64,000 nucleotides of DNA from Schistosoma mansoni (taxonomy: Eukaryota > Platyhelminthes > Trematoda > Strigeidida > Schistosomatidae), in contig NW_017386027.1 of assembly GCF_000237925.1 (NCBI RefSeq), forward strand, positions 1,240,001 to 1,304,000, read 5' to 3'. A program made the translations under genes and the position numbers. Shown piece after piece: positions 24,297 to 36,700 of the stretch. The number at the start of each line of letters is the position of its first letter. Position 1 is the stretch's first letter. The notes under the pieces are model-generated. The model ran no database searches. It saw only the letters and a program-made list of their open reading frames with translations, and was not told the origin of the DNA.

Positions 24297-24592
24297 GACA
24301 ACGTTCGTATTGAAGATTCTCACTTTGAAGTTAGTTGACAGTTGTTTTGGGTCCCATATGCTCTTCAATTGTAGAAATGCTGCCTTTGCTTTGCCAATCC
24401 TAGCCATTACATCTGCATCAAATCCTTTTTGTCCATCGATGATGCTTCTCAGGTACGTGTTTGTTTCCACCTCTTCCAGAGTTTCTCCATCAAACGTGAT
24501 TGGGTTGGTGTTCACCATGTTGTATTTGAGAATCTTGCTTTTTCCTCTGTGTATGTTGAGGCCTATTGACACTTTATCAACAAGTACCAATT
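24297..24592 (-). mobile_element. RTE-1 LINE fragment
   Basis: The minus strand encodes SIGLNIHRGKSKILKYN, ITFDGETLEEVETNTYL, then DADVMARIGKAKAAFLQLK and QLSTNFKVRIFNTNV. This is the post-palm segment of the RTE-1 frame, collinear with 35184-35582. Truncated at both ends. It lies just 3' of the MCM8 gene. Confidence 0.8.
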
Positions 24593-24680
24593 AACATGAA
24601 ACCTAGGTTTACCTTATCCTAATGACTACCTCCAATAACCTAACATCAAAATATGCATTGATCTGATCAAAAACGGTTTG

Positions 24681-24686
24681 TTTATT
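24681..24686 (-). promoter_or_regulatory. Candidate polyadenylation signal for MCM8
   Basis: A minus-strand AATAAA about 190 bases past the MCM8 stop codon, the first canonical hexamer downstream that I found. Confidence 0.45.
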
Positions 24687-24875
24687 AGGATAGAAAAAGT
24701 AAACAAAAACAACAACTTAAAAATGTTCTGTTAAGTAAAAAGAAAACAGGGAACATAAATAACGATTGTACAAAAAAAGAAAAAAAATCTATAAATCAAT
24801 CTAGGTCAACAGTGTTAAAAAAGGTAAACAAGAAAACTATAGCCCCTCCCCCTACCCCCCAAATATGAATCAATA

Positions 24876-25040
24876 CTAAACAAGTTTATATAGATTAGTA
24901 CCATGTTTAAGCATGGCACCAGATTCATTTAAACGATCTAACAGAGTCATAATACAATTTGAATTAATTTGAATATCGTTAGCAATCGTATTAATTTCTG
25001 ATATTGTAAATAATCGACTATTAGTACGTTTTGAAGTTAA
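24876..25040 (-). CDS. MCM8: MCM8 exon 13 (last), residues 1035-1088
   Basis: Enters in phase 0 after TTTTTAG and encodes [20 protein letters not shown] then [20 protein letters not shown] and TAG. It is collinear with the human C terminus (RTYNNIFQFHQLRQIA ... LNDQGYLLKKGPKVYQL), the winged-helix end of MCM8. Confidence 0.9.
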   Translation of the reverse strand, partial: LTSKRTNSRLFTISEINTIANDIQINSNCIMTLLDRLNESGAMLKHGTNLYKLV

Positions 25041-27661
25041 CTAAAAATAAATAAATAAATAAATATGTTATCATCTATGAAAGATGGTAAAACAATAAAG
25101 AACCGATGAAAATCAATATATGTTACATAATCATCGTATAGAGATTTCTATCAGCTATCATTCAGTTAGTCAGTCACAACGTAGAACTTCGTACGTACGT
25201 TCGTACATCAGTTCGAGTTGCCATACCACATTAGCACAGAGATGCAGTTGTCGATTCAAATCCCATAGTGGTAGAAGTAGTAAGAGTATAAGCATTATGT
25301 GAAAGATTAGGGTTTGAAGATGTTATTGAAAGAGTATAATCCAGTGGAATAAATTTGGAAAGAGAAAAGAAAAAGAAAGGGACATGAAGAATTCAGAATA
25401 TTAGAATTTGGCAGAACACAAACAGTGGATGCACCTACGCCGTTGTAAACGATTTTGAGCCATGTTATTCAAGGTCTCTAACCATCAGTTGTTATCATCT
25501 CACGGATCCCAATCAGGTAGTCTACACCTACCAGCATGGCTCAGTCCAATTGTCAGTGACTTCATGGATTTGTGCCACGTTTTAGTCTGGCCGTCCCTAG
25601 CTTTCTTCCAACCTACTCCTACACCATAAAACATTGCACGTCGGGGCAGTCGACGGTTGGGCATACGTAACACATGTCCCAGCCATCTCAACTGATCAAG
25701 TTTCACTACTTCATCAATCGATTTGCCATTCTTACCTAGTACCCGTTTCCTAACAACTGCATTACTTACTCAGTGGTCCCAGGATATACGAGCAACGCTT
25801 CGAAGACACCTACGATGGAATACTAGTAGCCTATGAATATCCTCTACTCTTACCGGCCATGTTTCACTGCCATAAATTAGGACGGAACGAACTGCTGCGC
25901 AGTAAATCAGATATCTTTTATATATAGAGCTTACATTCTTGATATACCATATACAACTTGAGCACTCAAACCCTCCAAGTCGCAAATAAAAAGACAGAAG
26001 ACAAGTGAAAGGAATGCTATTGCATAGGAAGTGATACTTTATAACAATAATAAACTGACTAGGCATATAGTCGTCTGCCTGTTTCTGAAGCCTAAGGGTA
26101 TTAAACAGCTTGGTCATCCGAACGGAGGTAGGTGAGACAGGATTAGATTTACTGACTGATGTTCGAAAACATTTAACCAATGAGCCATAGCTTAACTTAT
26201 GACATTAACTTTTAAGGTTTAGCACAAAACACTGCCAAGAAAATCAATCACATTGAATAAACAGAAATGTTTTGGAATTTTCTTATAACCACATAGTGAT
26301 TGAAAAGCTTCAACAACTCAAATAAGATATATTCTGAATTTAATAATTGAAAAAAAGAATATCAAGGATTTCGCTATTGCAAACTTCAAACGATTAGCCT
26401 GGTCTAGATAGGTTCACACTACAGGTTGGAGGTCCACAAGATAATTGTGATACATGTTTGAAGCTGTTAGTGGTTCGAAAATAGTCACAGTAATACAAAT
26501 GCATAAACTCATTGTATACATCTAGATCTTGAGCTCCCGACCGTTGCTGCTACCTTGACGTGGTGGTCGGGCTTGCCTATCATGAGGAACCAATCGAGCT
26601 ATACTGGCTGAAACAATAGTTCTTCAAGGTCCTACCATGCCACAAAGGTCGGTTGAATAGCGGTAAAACTAAAAGCAGAAAACCCAAGGTCCGAAGGCGA
26701 AGTCGTACTGTTGACTGTACAGAGATGTGACAGCAGTAAGGTGTTCCCTTCAGACGACCAGCATAACAGCGATGTTGCCTTCTCACAAGGAGAGGTTGGG
26801 TTGGAAAAGGTCGACCCTAAAAATGCACACCTCGCCTTATTTCACAGATATCCGTCTCCGACGGTAAGGTCCTAACAATACGGAGCTAACACAAAAACTA
26901 CCCACAAAAAGGTCGTGTGTGACCGACCTCAAGCAGTTGTCCCTTGGGCACTGCGGTCACACTCTCAGGTCATTAAGACCACTTTTAACCCAATTTCCTT
27001 TCCAGGTACCTCTAGAAGAACCCTTCCACGGTGTGGGCAACCGGGAGGTGATAACAGCCCTCATACCTCTAACAGCACTCAAGACCACTGAGATCCTGAG
27101 CTTTAGTATTATTTAACACTCTCAATTATACTCCATGAGGGAATACAAGGATAAAATTTACATTGAAATTAACAAAAATTAAGATGAATCAAATAAAGAT
27201 CAAGACATACCTCTAGTGCAGCTAACAGACGTTTAGCAGCTCCTGGTCCAGTTGATGATGAATTAATTCGTTTTGAAAATGTTGTATTGAGTACATTATT
27301 CATTTCACTAAGACTTACATTGGCTGGTGTACCAGCAATAAAACCGCTACCTAAACCAGTTGACTGCATTAATTCACAGACATCTAATGCATCCTACATA
27401 TATACATATACAATAAAAACATTCAAAAATTTCAGTTAATCTATTCATCAACAATGAAAGTGAAACAGAATAATATAAACCATCATCTGAGAAGTTACAT
27501 ACTTAAAACGAAACAGTTACTTGGTGTTTTCATAGTTGAAAGCATGAGTCAATTGAAGCTAGACCACCATGGAAAACCTGGAAACACTGGATGGCCGTTT
27601 CGTCATATTGTGGGACTCCCCAGCAGTGCGCATCCACGATCCCGTACTCGCGATATTCGAA

Positions 27662-27747
<86 letters not shown>

Positions 27748-30700
27748 AGGTTTATTGAAGCCGTGGATAGAAGAAAACTGAAATCTACTCTTTTATGTGT
27801 TTAAAAACAGTTTGTTCTTACCATTAACCTACTCTGGTAACACTGACTTATTATCTACTGTGGTTTTCAAAGTGCTTACTGTATTATTTCTATTATTATC
27901 GTGATTATATTTTTCTCCTCTTCCCTTCTAATTTGTTTAGTTAGTCTTTGGCTTCATTTTTATATATTTATTTATGTGAACACATAAATATTGGTACAAA
28001 GGGGCACCAAATATATATGTGCCACACAAGTCACTTGATTTCCGTGTGCGCTATCATACTGTCGAGGTGCACAGACCGACACAGGTGGTTTAATTAGGGG
28101 GCCATGCCCGGCATCTTTGACCTAAATGTCTGATCCACAAGGTAGTGGAGCAACGTTAGGAGATGCAGTCACATGGTAGTCGGTGACCAACAATAGGTTC
28201 ATACGCCATTTGTTTCCTTAGGATCCTGGAGTCCATGTCCATCATTCGTTTGGAATAAGGGTTTCCCGACTCCTCTAGGTGAACCCTCCGTGTCCACCGG
28301 CCTGGTTAAAGCGCCGGACATTCACTTTTCATCCTCGCAATTTCGCAAACAGCACTGCTGTCGCGAGAAGGCAGTGAGTAGGACTTCCTTGTCAGTAGCT
28401 ATATACACATGGCTTTATGAGAGCATTTGGAGAGCGAGAGCTGACTCTCTTCACCCTCGGCCGTACCAGGGCATTTGGGGGCAATTTTTTGAAGAAAGTT
28501 TTATGAATAAACGCTAGAAAGAGATGCTGAATAGAGACATAATGCATTATATTTTGTGATAAACACTTCAGATTAATGTTTCATTTAATCTGATTCACAT
28601 GTGTTTGTGTTTGCCCATTGTTGATCAATCTTTGTTGAGATATATACTACTTATAGATATCAGAGCATCCAAAAATTAGGGTGCATGGATGTTAACAGAG
28701 ATTGGATGAAATACAGTCATAATTAGCAAAAATGAAATAAATATGAATAAAAATCTTTTGATTTAATTACCTGTTTAGTTGCTTCTTCACGTAGTTCAGC
28801 TCTAGCTCTTGCTTGTGTTAAACGAATTAATGATTCTAATTGTCGTAAAGTTACAGGAAATGTATCACGACTATGACGATGTTTACGAAGTTCTAAATAA
28901 AAATCACGTAGAGTTATGGCTGCTTCATTTGAAAGGCTAAACAATGAAAATAAAAATGGATATATGTGACTGAATCAAAATTGCTAGTGGGAGTCACTGA
29001 TTAAACCTTTTGAGGGTATTGAGAGTTATCATCAATATTATTATTAAAAAGAGATTGGATTATCCAATTGTAGATATTCAGGACTGATATCCTGATTATT
29101 CCTTGTTGGTTATATGTGCAACGTGTGCAGATTGTCCTGATATGACAGTCTACTTATTAATTTTTTTTTGAATAGATAAATTGTGGCTATCAATGTAACA
29201 TGAAATATATCTTTCAACCTGTTTGGGATTCGTCAGCTGAATATATCTGTATCCCAATGTTGGTGTTCACACAGGGACTCAAACCTGGCAATTTTGCTTC
29301 GAACGCCAACATGTCAATAGTCCTCATTATCAACAATGGGATGATCTAAACGCCTACTAATAATGTATAAACATCAAACTCAATGAATAAGTTAGTACCT
29401 ATTGGGCCCAGTTGTGGATCGGACATACGTTAAGGAAATCACCAATGTGCATTACAAGGCAATCCCTAACTTGGAATCCAGAGGGGAAGCGGAAAAGAGG
29501 AAAGCCAAAGAACACATTACGCCGGGAAATAGAAGCAGATATGAAAAGAATGAATAACAAATGGAAGGAACTGTAAAGGATTGCCCTGGACAGAGTTGGA
29601 TGGAGAATGCTGGTGAGCGGCCTATACTCCTCCACGACGGGTAACAGGCATAAGTAAGTATTGGGTCCAGTTACTAAGTGAATAACATGTCAGTGTTTGA
29701 AGCGAAATACACTGAGATTCTGGTCCTAAATGGGACGAAACGGCCATCCTAAATACCATTTCTAAACACAATCTACTCATCCAAAAAAATTATCACCAAG
29801 TTACACTTGAAGTATGACAATTCAAACTATATTGAGATTGAATGGGGTTTCTTAGTTTATGATGGATTAGTCACAAAAACACACCAACAAACTGAACAAA
29901 TCTCTTTACAAAACACCTTTGGTGATGTTGTGGGGACAATGGATGGAAAGTTTAGAAAAACAACACTCATTACAGACTATCCTGCAGTCACACTGGTCAC
30001 ATTACAGCTGAAAACCGTAAATTGAATGGTATCATTGAAAGTATCAAAAATGATAGACAAGGATTTATTTGGCCCTCCAAATGACATTGAAATGATATAT
30101 GAATACACAACTTTATACATGATTTATTTACAGTCGGATTTGTATAGATTGAATTAAGTAGTATTTAACATAATTTAATCAAATAAATTACTGTGTGAAC
30201 ATATACAGTGAAGTATTTATAACTAATAGATATAACTAATCGATCAAGTTGCATAACCAGCCCCCAAATGCCCTGGTACGGCCGAGAGCGGAGAGAGTCC
30301 GCTCTCCCTCTCCAAATGCTCTCACGTTACCCCATGTACACAACCACTACCAAGAAAGCTCTACTCACTGCCTTCTCACACCAGGGGTGTTGTTTACGAA
30401 ATTGAGAGGACGAAAAGCGAATGTCCGGCGTTTTAACTGGGTTGGTGGACACGGGAAGTTCACCTAAGGGAGTTGGAAAACACTCATTCAAAACCAATGG
30501 TGCACATGGGCTCCTGTATCCTGAGGGAACAAATGGCGTATGAATCAATCGTCGGTCACCGGCTACCGTAGGACTGCATCACCTTACGATGCTCCACTGC
30601 CTTGTGGATTAGACCTTTAGGTCAAAGGCATATCATCAACAAATACATGCCTCAATAAGATACATGTCGTACAAAAAGAATGAACATCCAAGATAAGCGT

Positions 30701-33700
30701 ATATTTTAAGATAAAGGGTTGTGCGTAATAGTGAATTTTTTAGTCTTAAATTATAAAATGACTTTATTAAAATAACCATTAAAAACAAATGATGACTGGA
30801 CGACTGCTTCGTCTTGATAAGGGACTCCTCAGTACTACATATTCACAATGTCATCAAAGATCGAACGAAAAAATCTTCCGGTCTCGCAGCAAGCGCTTAA
30901 TCTTTAGACTATTGAGTTTGTATCTAATTGTTTATATTTCTAGCTTCAGTCAATTTACTACATTGTGCGAACAACAATTATTGGTATCGGTCTACAGGTC
31001 CACAGTTTGATCCCAGTTGAGGTTGTGGATTTATACGACTGAGGAGTCGTATACTAAGAAACAATTATACAATGTTTCCTAGTTTTCAATGGTTACTTAA
31101 GTAAGGTCAATCTATACTGTCAAACTATAGAAAAGTATATAAAACCATAAAAATGTGTACTTCTGAAACAGAATTCTAAAAAACGATTCACCTACTATGG
31201 CATGACATATTTTCTAGAGTATAAAATATATTTACGCAATAATATTGGAGGTATATAATCAATTCTTTCACCAACAAGTAATTCTAATCGTTGACTTAAT
31301 GGAATGCTAGAATCAAACTCTTGTACAATGGTACCACCCCTAGCACCAACATTACAATTTTGATTATTATTATTCATACAATGATCACGTTGATTTACTG
31401 CTTGAGAACATATAAAACTAGACGGTCTCCAATTTCCAGTATGAACAGCTGTAACATGTTCGGATAGAAGACGATCAGCCACTTCATCAGGATGATCCAA
31501 TAATACAAATATTAAATCAAACCTTATTGTTTTTTTAAGAAGAGAATAAAAAGGAAACAGAGATATATAAGATAATACAGAACAACAGTAGTAATGACGT
31601 TGAAAAAAGGATAATGAATGAACGTCATTTGTTATCACCGTAAACTGATCAACAAGTAACCCATCGTCATACTATTTTACATATACAAAAATGACAGTTT
31701 CTTTAATATAGATCCATTTAAATACTGATACTGCAACATCATGAATCAATGAAAGTTGTAAATGTGGACCATTGGATTCCAACACAGTGGCGGTCTATGA
31801 GTAAAACGCGACCGTTGCTGCTACCTTGACGTGGTGGTCGGGCTTGCCTATCATGAGGAACCAATCGAGCTATACTGGCTGAAACAATAGTTCCTCAAGG
31901 TCCTACCATGCCACAAAGGTCGGTTGAATAGCGGTAAAACTAAAAGCAGAAAACCCAAGGTCCGAAGGCGAAGTCGTACTGTTGACTGTACAGAGATGTG
32001 ACAGCAGTAAGGTGTTCCCTTCAGACGACCAGCATAACAGCGATGTTGCCTTCTCACAAGGAGGGGTGTGGTTGGAAAAGGTCGACCCTAAAAATGCACA
32101 CCTCGCCTTATTTCACGGATATCGGTCTCCGACGGTAAGATCCTTTGATGAACAGAGCTAACACGTCAAAATTCCCCACAAAAAGGCCGTGCGTGACCGG
32201 CATTAAGCAGTTGTCCCTTGGGCACTGCGATCACGCTCCCAGGTCGTTAAGACCAACACTAATCCAATTTCCTTTTCAGGTCCCTCAAGAAATACCCTTC
32301 CACGGTGTGGGCAGCCGGGAAGTGATATTAGCCCTCATACCCGTAACTGCACACGAGACCAAGTTAGTCACTTTCAAATCACAAAACGCTAACTGTGAAG
32401 ACTGTAGATACTGGGTTCGATCTTTGACGAGGTCATGGATAAATGCTACCAAGATGTTTCATACTAGGATAAACCAACTGTTTAGTGTTGCTTATTTTTC
32501 AATGGTTTTCTGAGTAAAGTCAGTTGGTGATGTGATCTATCTTTAAAATTGAACTTACTCTAAGAATCTGATACATCTGGTACATGAACTTACCAATTTT
32601 TACACATATTCTGGACTTGGATCCCGAACATATGTTGAAAGGAGTAAAAGATGAGAAGTTCTACTTTCAAGGTTAGTTTAGTCACAGGAAACAAGGATAT
32701 TTATCCATTTATGTAACCTTGGTAAACTCCGCCTAGAGCACTTTTAAGGTCATTTAAATTTCGGAATTAACTCATCTATCAGGTACCTGTATAGGAGTTA
32801 CGCTATAAGTGAAAAGGCCAATGATACTACTGCCAGTTGCACAAACTGAAGTATTCAAAACAGGCCTCGAACGTGAGACTTAGTAGCTGAAAGTTGAAGT
32901 CCTTGACTAAAACGTCATTCCCGGTCTCTAGCCTGGATAAATGAGGGGAGTTGAGTTTGTCATCAGTAACCGTATCTCGTATAATAGAAACATGCTCAAT
33001 AGACAACAATCAGAATAAACCAAATAATCCATGTAAACATAACCTTAATATCCTAGAAACTGCTAAATACACACCAAAATCTGTAATTATTCAATCAGAA
33101 CAAACACATAATCTATCATTTTTCTTACACTCCCTAAAAAGCTTCTACTGAATAACGTCTTTAAAACGTTTTTCTCAGCTTCTGAAATTTTTTTCCGATG
33201 AATCTTCGAGAGTTTTTAACACATACCAGGCTAACAACTGATAACCATACAAAAAGGCTTTATTATAATATTTAAAAAAAGTACCTGGATAATAAAGCCG
33301 ATGGTATACGTAGATTTTCATCTAATCGTCGTGTTATATCATAATGACCATTTATAGGGTTAGCTGCAGCTAGAACAGCTGCACGAGCTGGTAAATTTGC
33401 TACTAGACCACCACGTGCAACACTAACTGATTGTTGTTCCATAGCTTCAAGAAGTACAGCTGGATCACATGTTAATTTGTCAAATTCATCAATACAACAA
33501 CAACCCTTAATATGTATTATTCGACATTAAAAAGAAGAAAAACGAGAAGTTTTCATAAATCACTAGAATACAAATATACACAAACACATACAGTAAATAC
33601 GAATTGAAGACTATGGGGATCATATATTCTCAATCATAGATAGAAACAGTTTAAAGTGAATATAAAAAAAGCTGCATTCGGTCGATAGAATTTGGTACTC

Positions 33701-36700
33701 CATTATCAACTAACTTCAATATTTTCATAGTTGAAATCATGAGTCGATTGAAGCTAGACCACCATGGAAAACCTGGAAGCACTGGACGGCCGTTTCATCC
33801 TATTATGGGACTCCTCAGCAGTGCGCACCCACAATCCCGCCTCGCGAGCGAGATTCGAACCNNNNNNNNNNNNNNNNNNNNNNNNNNNNNNNNNNNNNNN
33901 NNNNNNNNNNNNNNNNNNNNNNNNNNNNNNNNNNNNNNNNNNNNNNNNNNNNNNNNNNNNNNNNNNNNNNNNNNNNNNNNNNNNNNNNNNNNNNNNNNNN
34001 NNNNNNNNNNNNNNNNNNNNNNNNNNNNNNNNNNNNNNNNNNNNNNNNNNNNNNNNNNNNNCACAATAGGACGAAACGGCCGTTCAGTGCTTCCAGGTTT
34101 TTCATGGTGGTCTAGCTTCAACTGACTCATGGTTTCAACTATGAAAATACTGAAATATCTACAAAACCCCTTCTGATTTTAAGTTCAATATGATCAAATT
34201 CTTAATGTTGTATAGTTAAAATATGGATTTCACTTAACTTTGTACATGTTCTGTCGGCAATTCATGTTAATAACAACGTGAATAGAAAAAGTTGAATAAG
34301 AGTGTTTTAAATGTCTGTATTTTATACATTCAATTCGACAGACAGAGGTAGAGATGAGAATTGGAGAAGACAGATGTGACTACACCAAATATTACTCATT
34401 ACAAGAGTGAGACAAGGAGACAGGTATTGGATAAAATGATAAGTGCATAGTTATATATGAAACATTATAAGTTTAGAAGCATATGAATATGAGAGGTATA
34501 TAGGCTGAAGATCACAATTTCCTATGAACAGAATCAAGTTGTAACGACAATAAAAATAGGACTTGATAGTTAAATGCTGACTAAGTTATTAAAGTCTTCT
34601 ACAAATACACTAGGACAATAAAGAAAGTGAACTTACTTACTTATGCCTGTTACTGGTAGAGGAGAATAGGTCACCTGCCAACACTATCCATCCAACCCTG
34701 TACTTGGCAATCCTTTCCAGTCGCCGTTCATTTTTTTCATATCATATACCAATTCACGACGAAATGTGTTCGTTTTTTTCTTTTTCCCTTCACGATTCCA
34801 AGTTGGCGGTTTCCTCGTGATGCAGTTTGATGATTCCCTCAATATATGCCCTCAGTCAGTCAAACACAACTCCTTCTCCTAATTTCCTCTTCAACTGAAA
34901 GCTAGTTTATTCTTTTCTACAGTAGACTGTTACTGATGCTATCCAGTTAGCGAACATTGAGTATCTTGTGTAAACAACTGTTTATAAATACTTGCCCTTT
35001 TTCGATGATGGTTGTGGTAGTTCTCCAAGTTTCAGTTCCGTACAGTAGAACTGTCTCAATATTCGTACTAAAGATTCTCACTTTGATGTTTGTTGACAGT
35101 TGTTTTGAGTTTCATATGTCCTTCAACTGTAGGAATGCTGTTCTTGCTTTGCCCATCCTCACCTTTACGTTTGCATCAGATCTTCATAGTTCAACGATGA
35201 TACTGTCCAGGTACGTGAGAGTTTCCACCTCTTTCAGAGCTTCTCTATCAAGTGTGATTCGGTTGGTTTCCTCTGTGTTGTATTTGAGGATCTTGCTTTC
35301 TCCCTTGTGTATGTTGAGGCCTACTGATGCAGTTGTTGCTGCTACACTGGTTGTCTTCGCCTGCATTTGTTCGTGTGTAAGGGATAGAAGGACCAGGTCA
35401 TCTTCGAAGTGCAAATCGTCTAGTTGATTACGAGCTGTCCATTGTACCCCATGTTTCCTCTCACACGCTGAGGTCTTCATAATCCAGTCAACCACCAGAA
35501 GAAGGAAAAAGGCAGAGAGTAAGCAAGCCTGTCTGACACAGGTCCTCACTTGTAATGCGTCTGTCAGCTGTCCTTTATGCACGACTTTGCAGTGTATTCC
35601 GTCGTATGAATTCCAAAGTGTCGAAGAAGTTTCAATAATGGTCTCCTGTCCAGACTGTCAAATGCCTTCTCATAATCAAGGAAGTTGATGTAAAGTGACG
35701 AGTTCCATTCAACTGATTGTTCGACGAAATGTGGTGATTGGGTCTGCGCACGACCGATCCAACCTGTTGATCTCGAAGTTGGGTGTCTATTGAGTCTTTC
35801 ATCCGGTTCAGTAACACTCTGTTGAAAAATTTTCCTGGTACTGATAACAAACTGATGCCTCTGTAATTTTCACATTTGCTCAGATCTCCTTTCATTGGTT
35901 TCTTGATAAGGTGTCATTCTTTCCAGTTTGTCAGTACTTATTCCTCCTCTTAAATCTTTTTGAATAGAAGGTGAAGCGTGTTTGCAGTTACTTCAATGTC
36001 TGACTTTAGTGCTTCAGCTGGTATATTGTCAGGTCCTATTGCTTTCACACTCTTGATTTGTCTGATGTCTTTCCTGATAAGCTAAACCATTATAAGAAAG
36101 CTTTCCCTCAAATTAGCAAAAACTCCATAAATAATGTATATAAATACTTTAACTTTGAAAGGTTTCGATTCACCCTATAAACATTTGACCACAGTTAATA
36201 GCATGCATGATATGGTAATCAGATTTGTCTACTGTGATGATCTATTTGAACTACATTGGCTAGAATTGCTGTTTCTCGAAATTCTACCATTTCAATCAGG
36301 TTGATTGGAGAGTGGCAAGATCAAAAGTAGTTAATTTAGGTATATTCTGGATAGTAGAGGGATGATACATCGAAAAACAACTCAAAGATAAACATATGTA
36401 ACCGATCTCGAGTGTCTACTCTTTGAGAACTCAGGTTGACAAAACCACTACCACTATTCCTCACTTTCTTTTTTAAACCCTTTAAGAAGAAATATTCTTA
36501 CATTGTGTAGGTAACCATAAAGTAACAACCGTTCACACAATCTCAAAAATTTTGCCAATATTATTCTCTCTGTTGTGACTCAAACTTATTTTGTATATGT
36601 TACTAATCAATGACCTATCAATGAATTTATTCATAATCGTGTATTCATTGATCTATATATTTATTTATTTATTTGGACATATAAATAATGGTACGAAGGA

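Noticed and set aside
27661-27744. CRISPR-like or tandem satellite array
   Set aside because: It is a simple dinucleotide microsatellite with no spacers.
32145-32513. 122-codon plus frame
   Set aside because: Its first two thirds are B repeat sequence, so the frame is not a host gene.
35184-35427. Frames on the plus strand opposite RTE-1
   Set aside because: They are antisense shadows of the RTE-1 coding strand.
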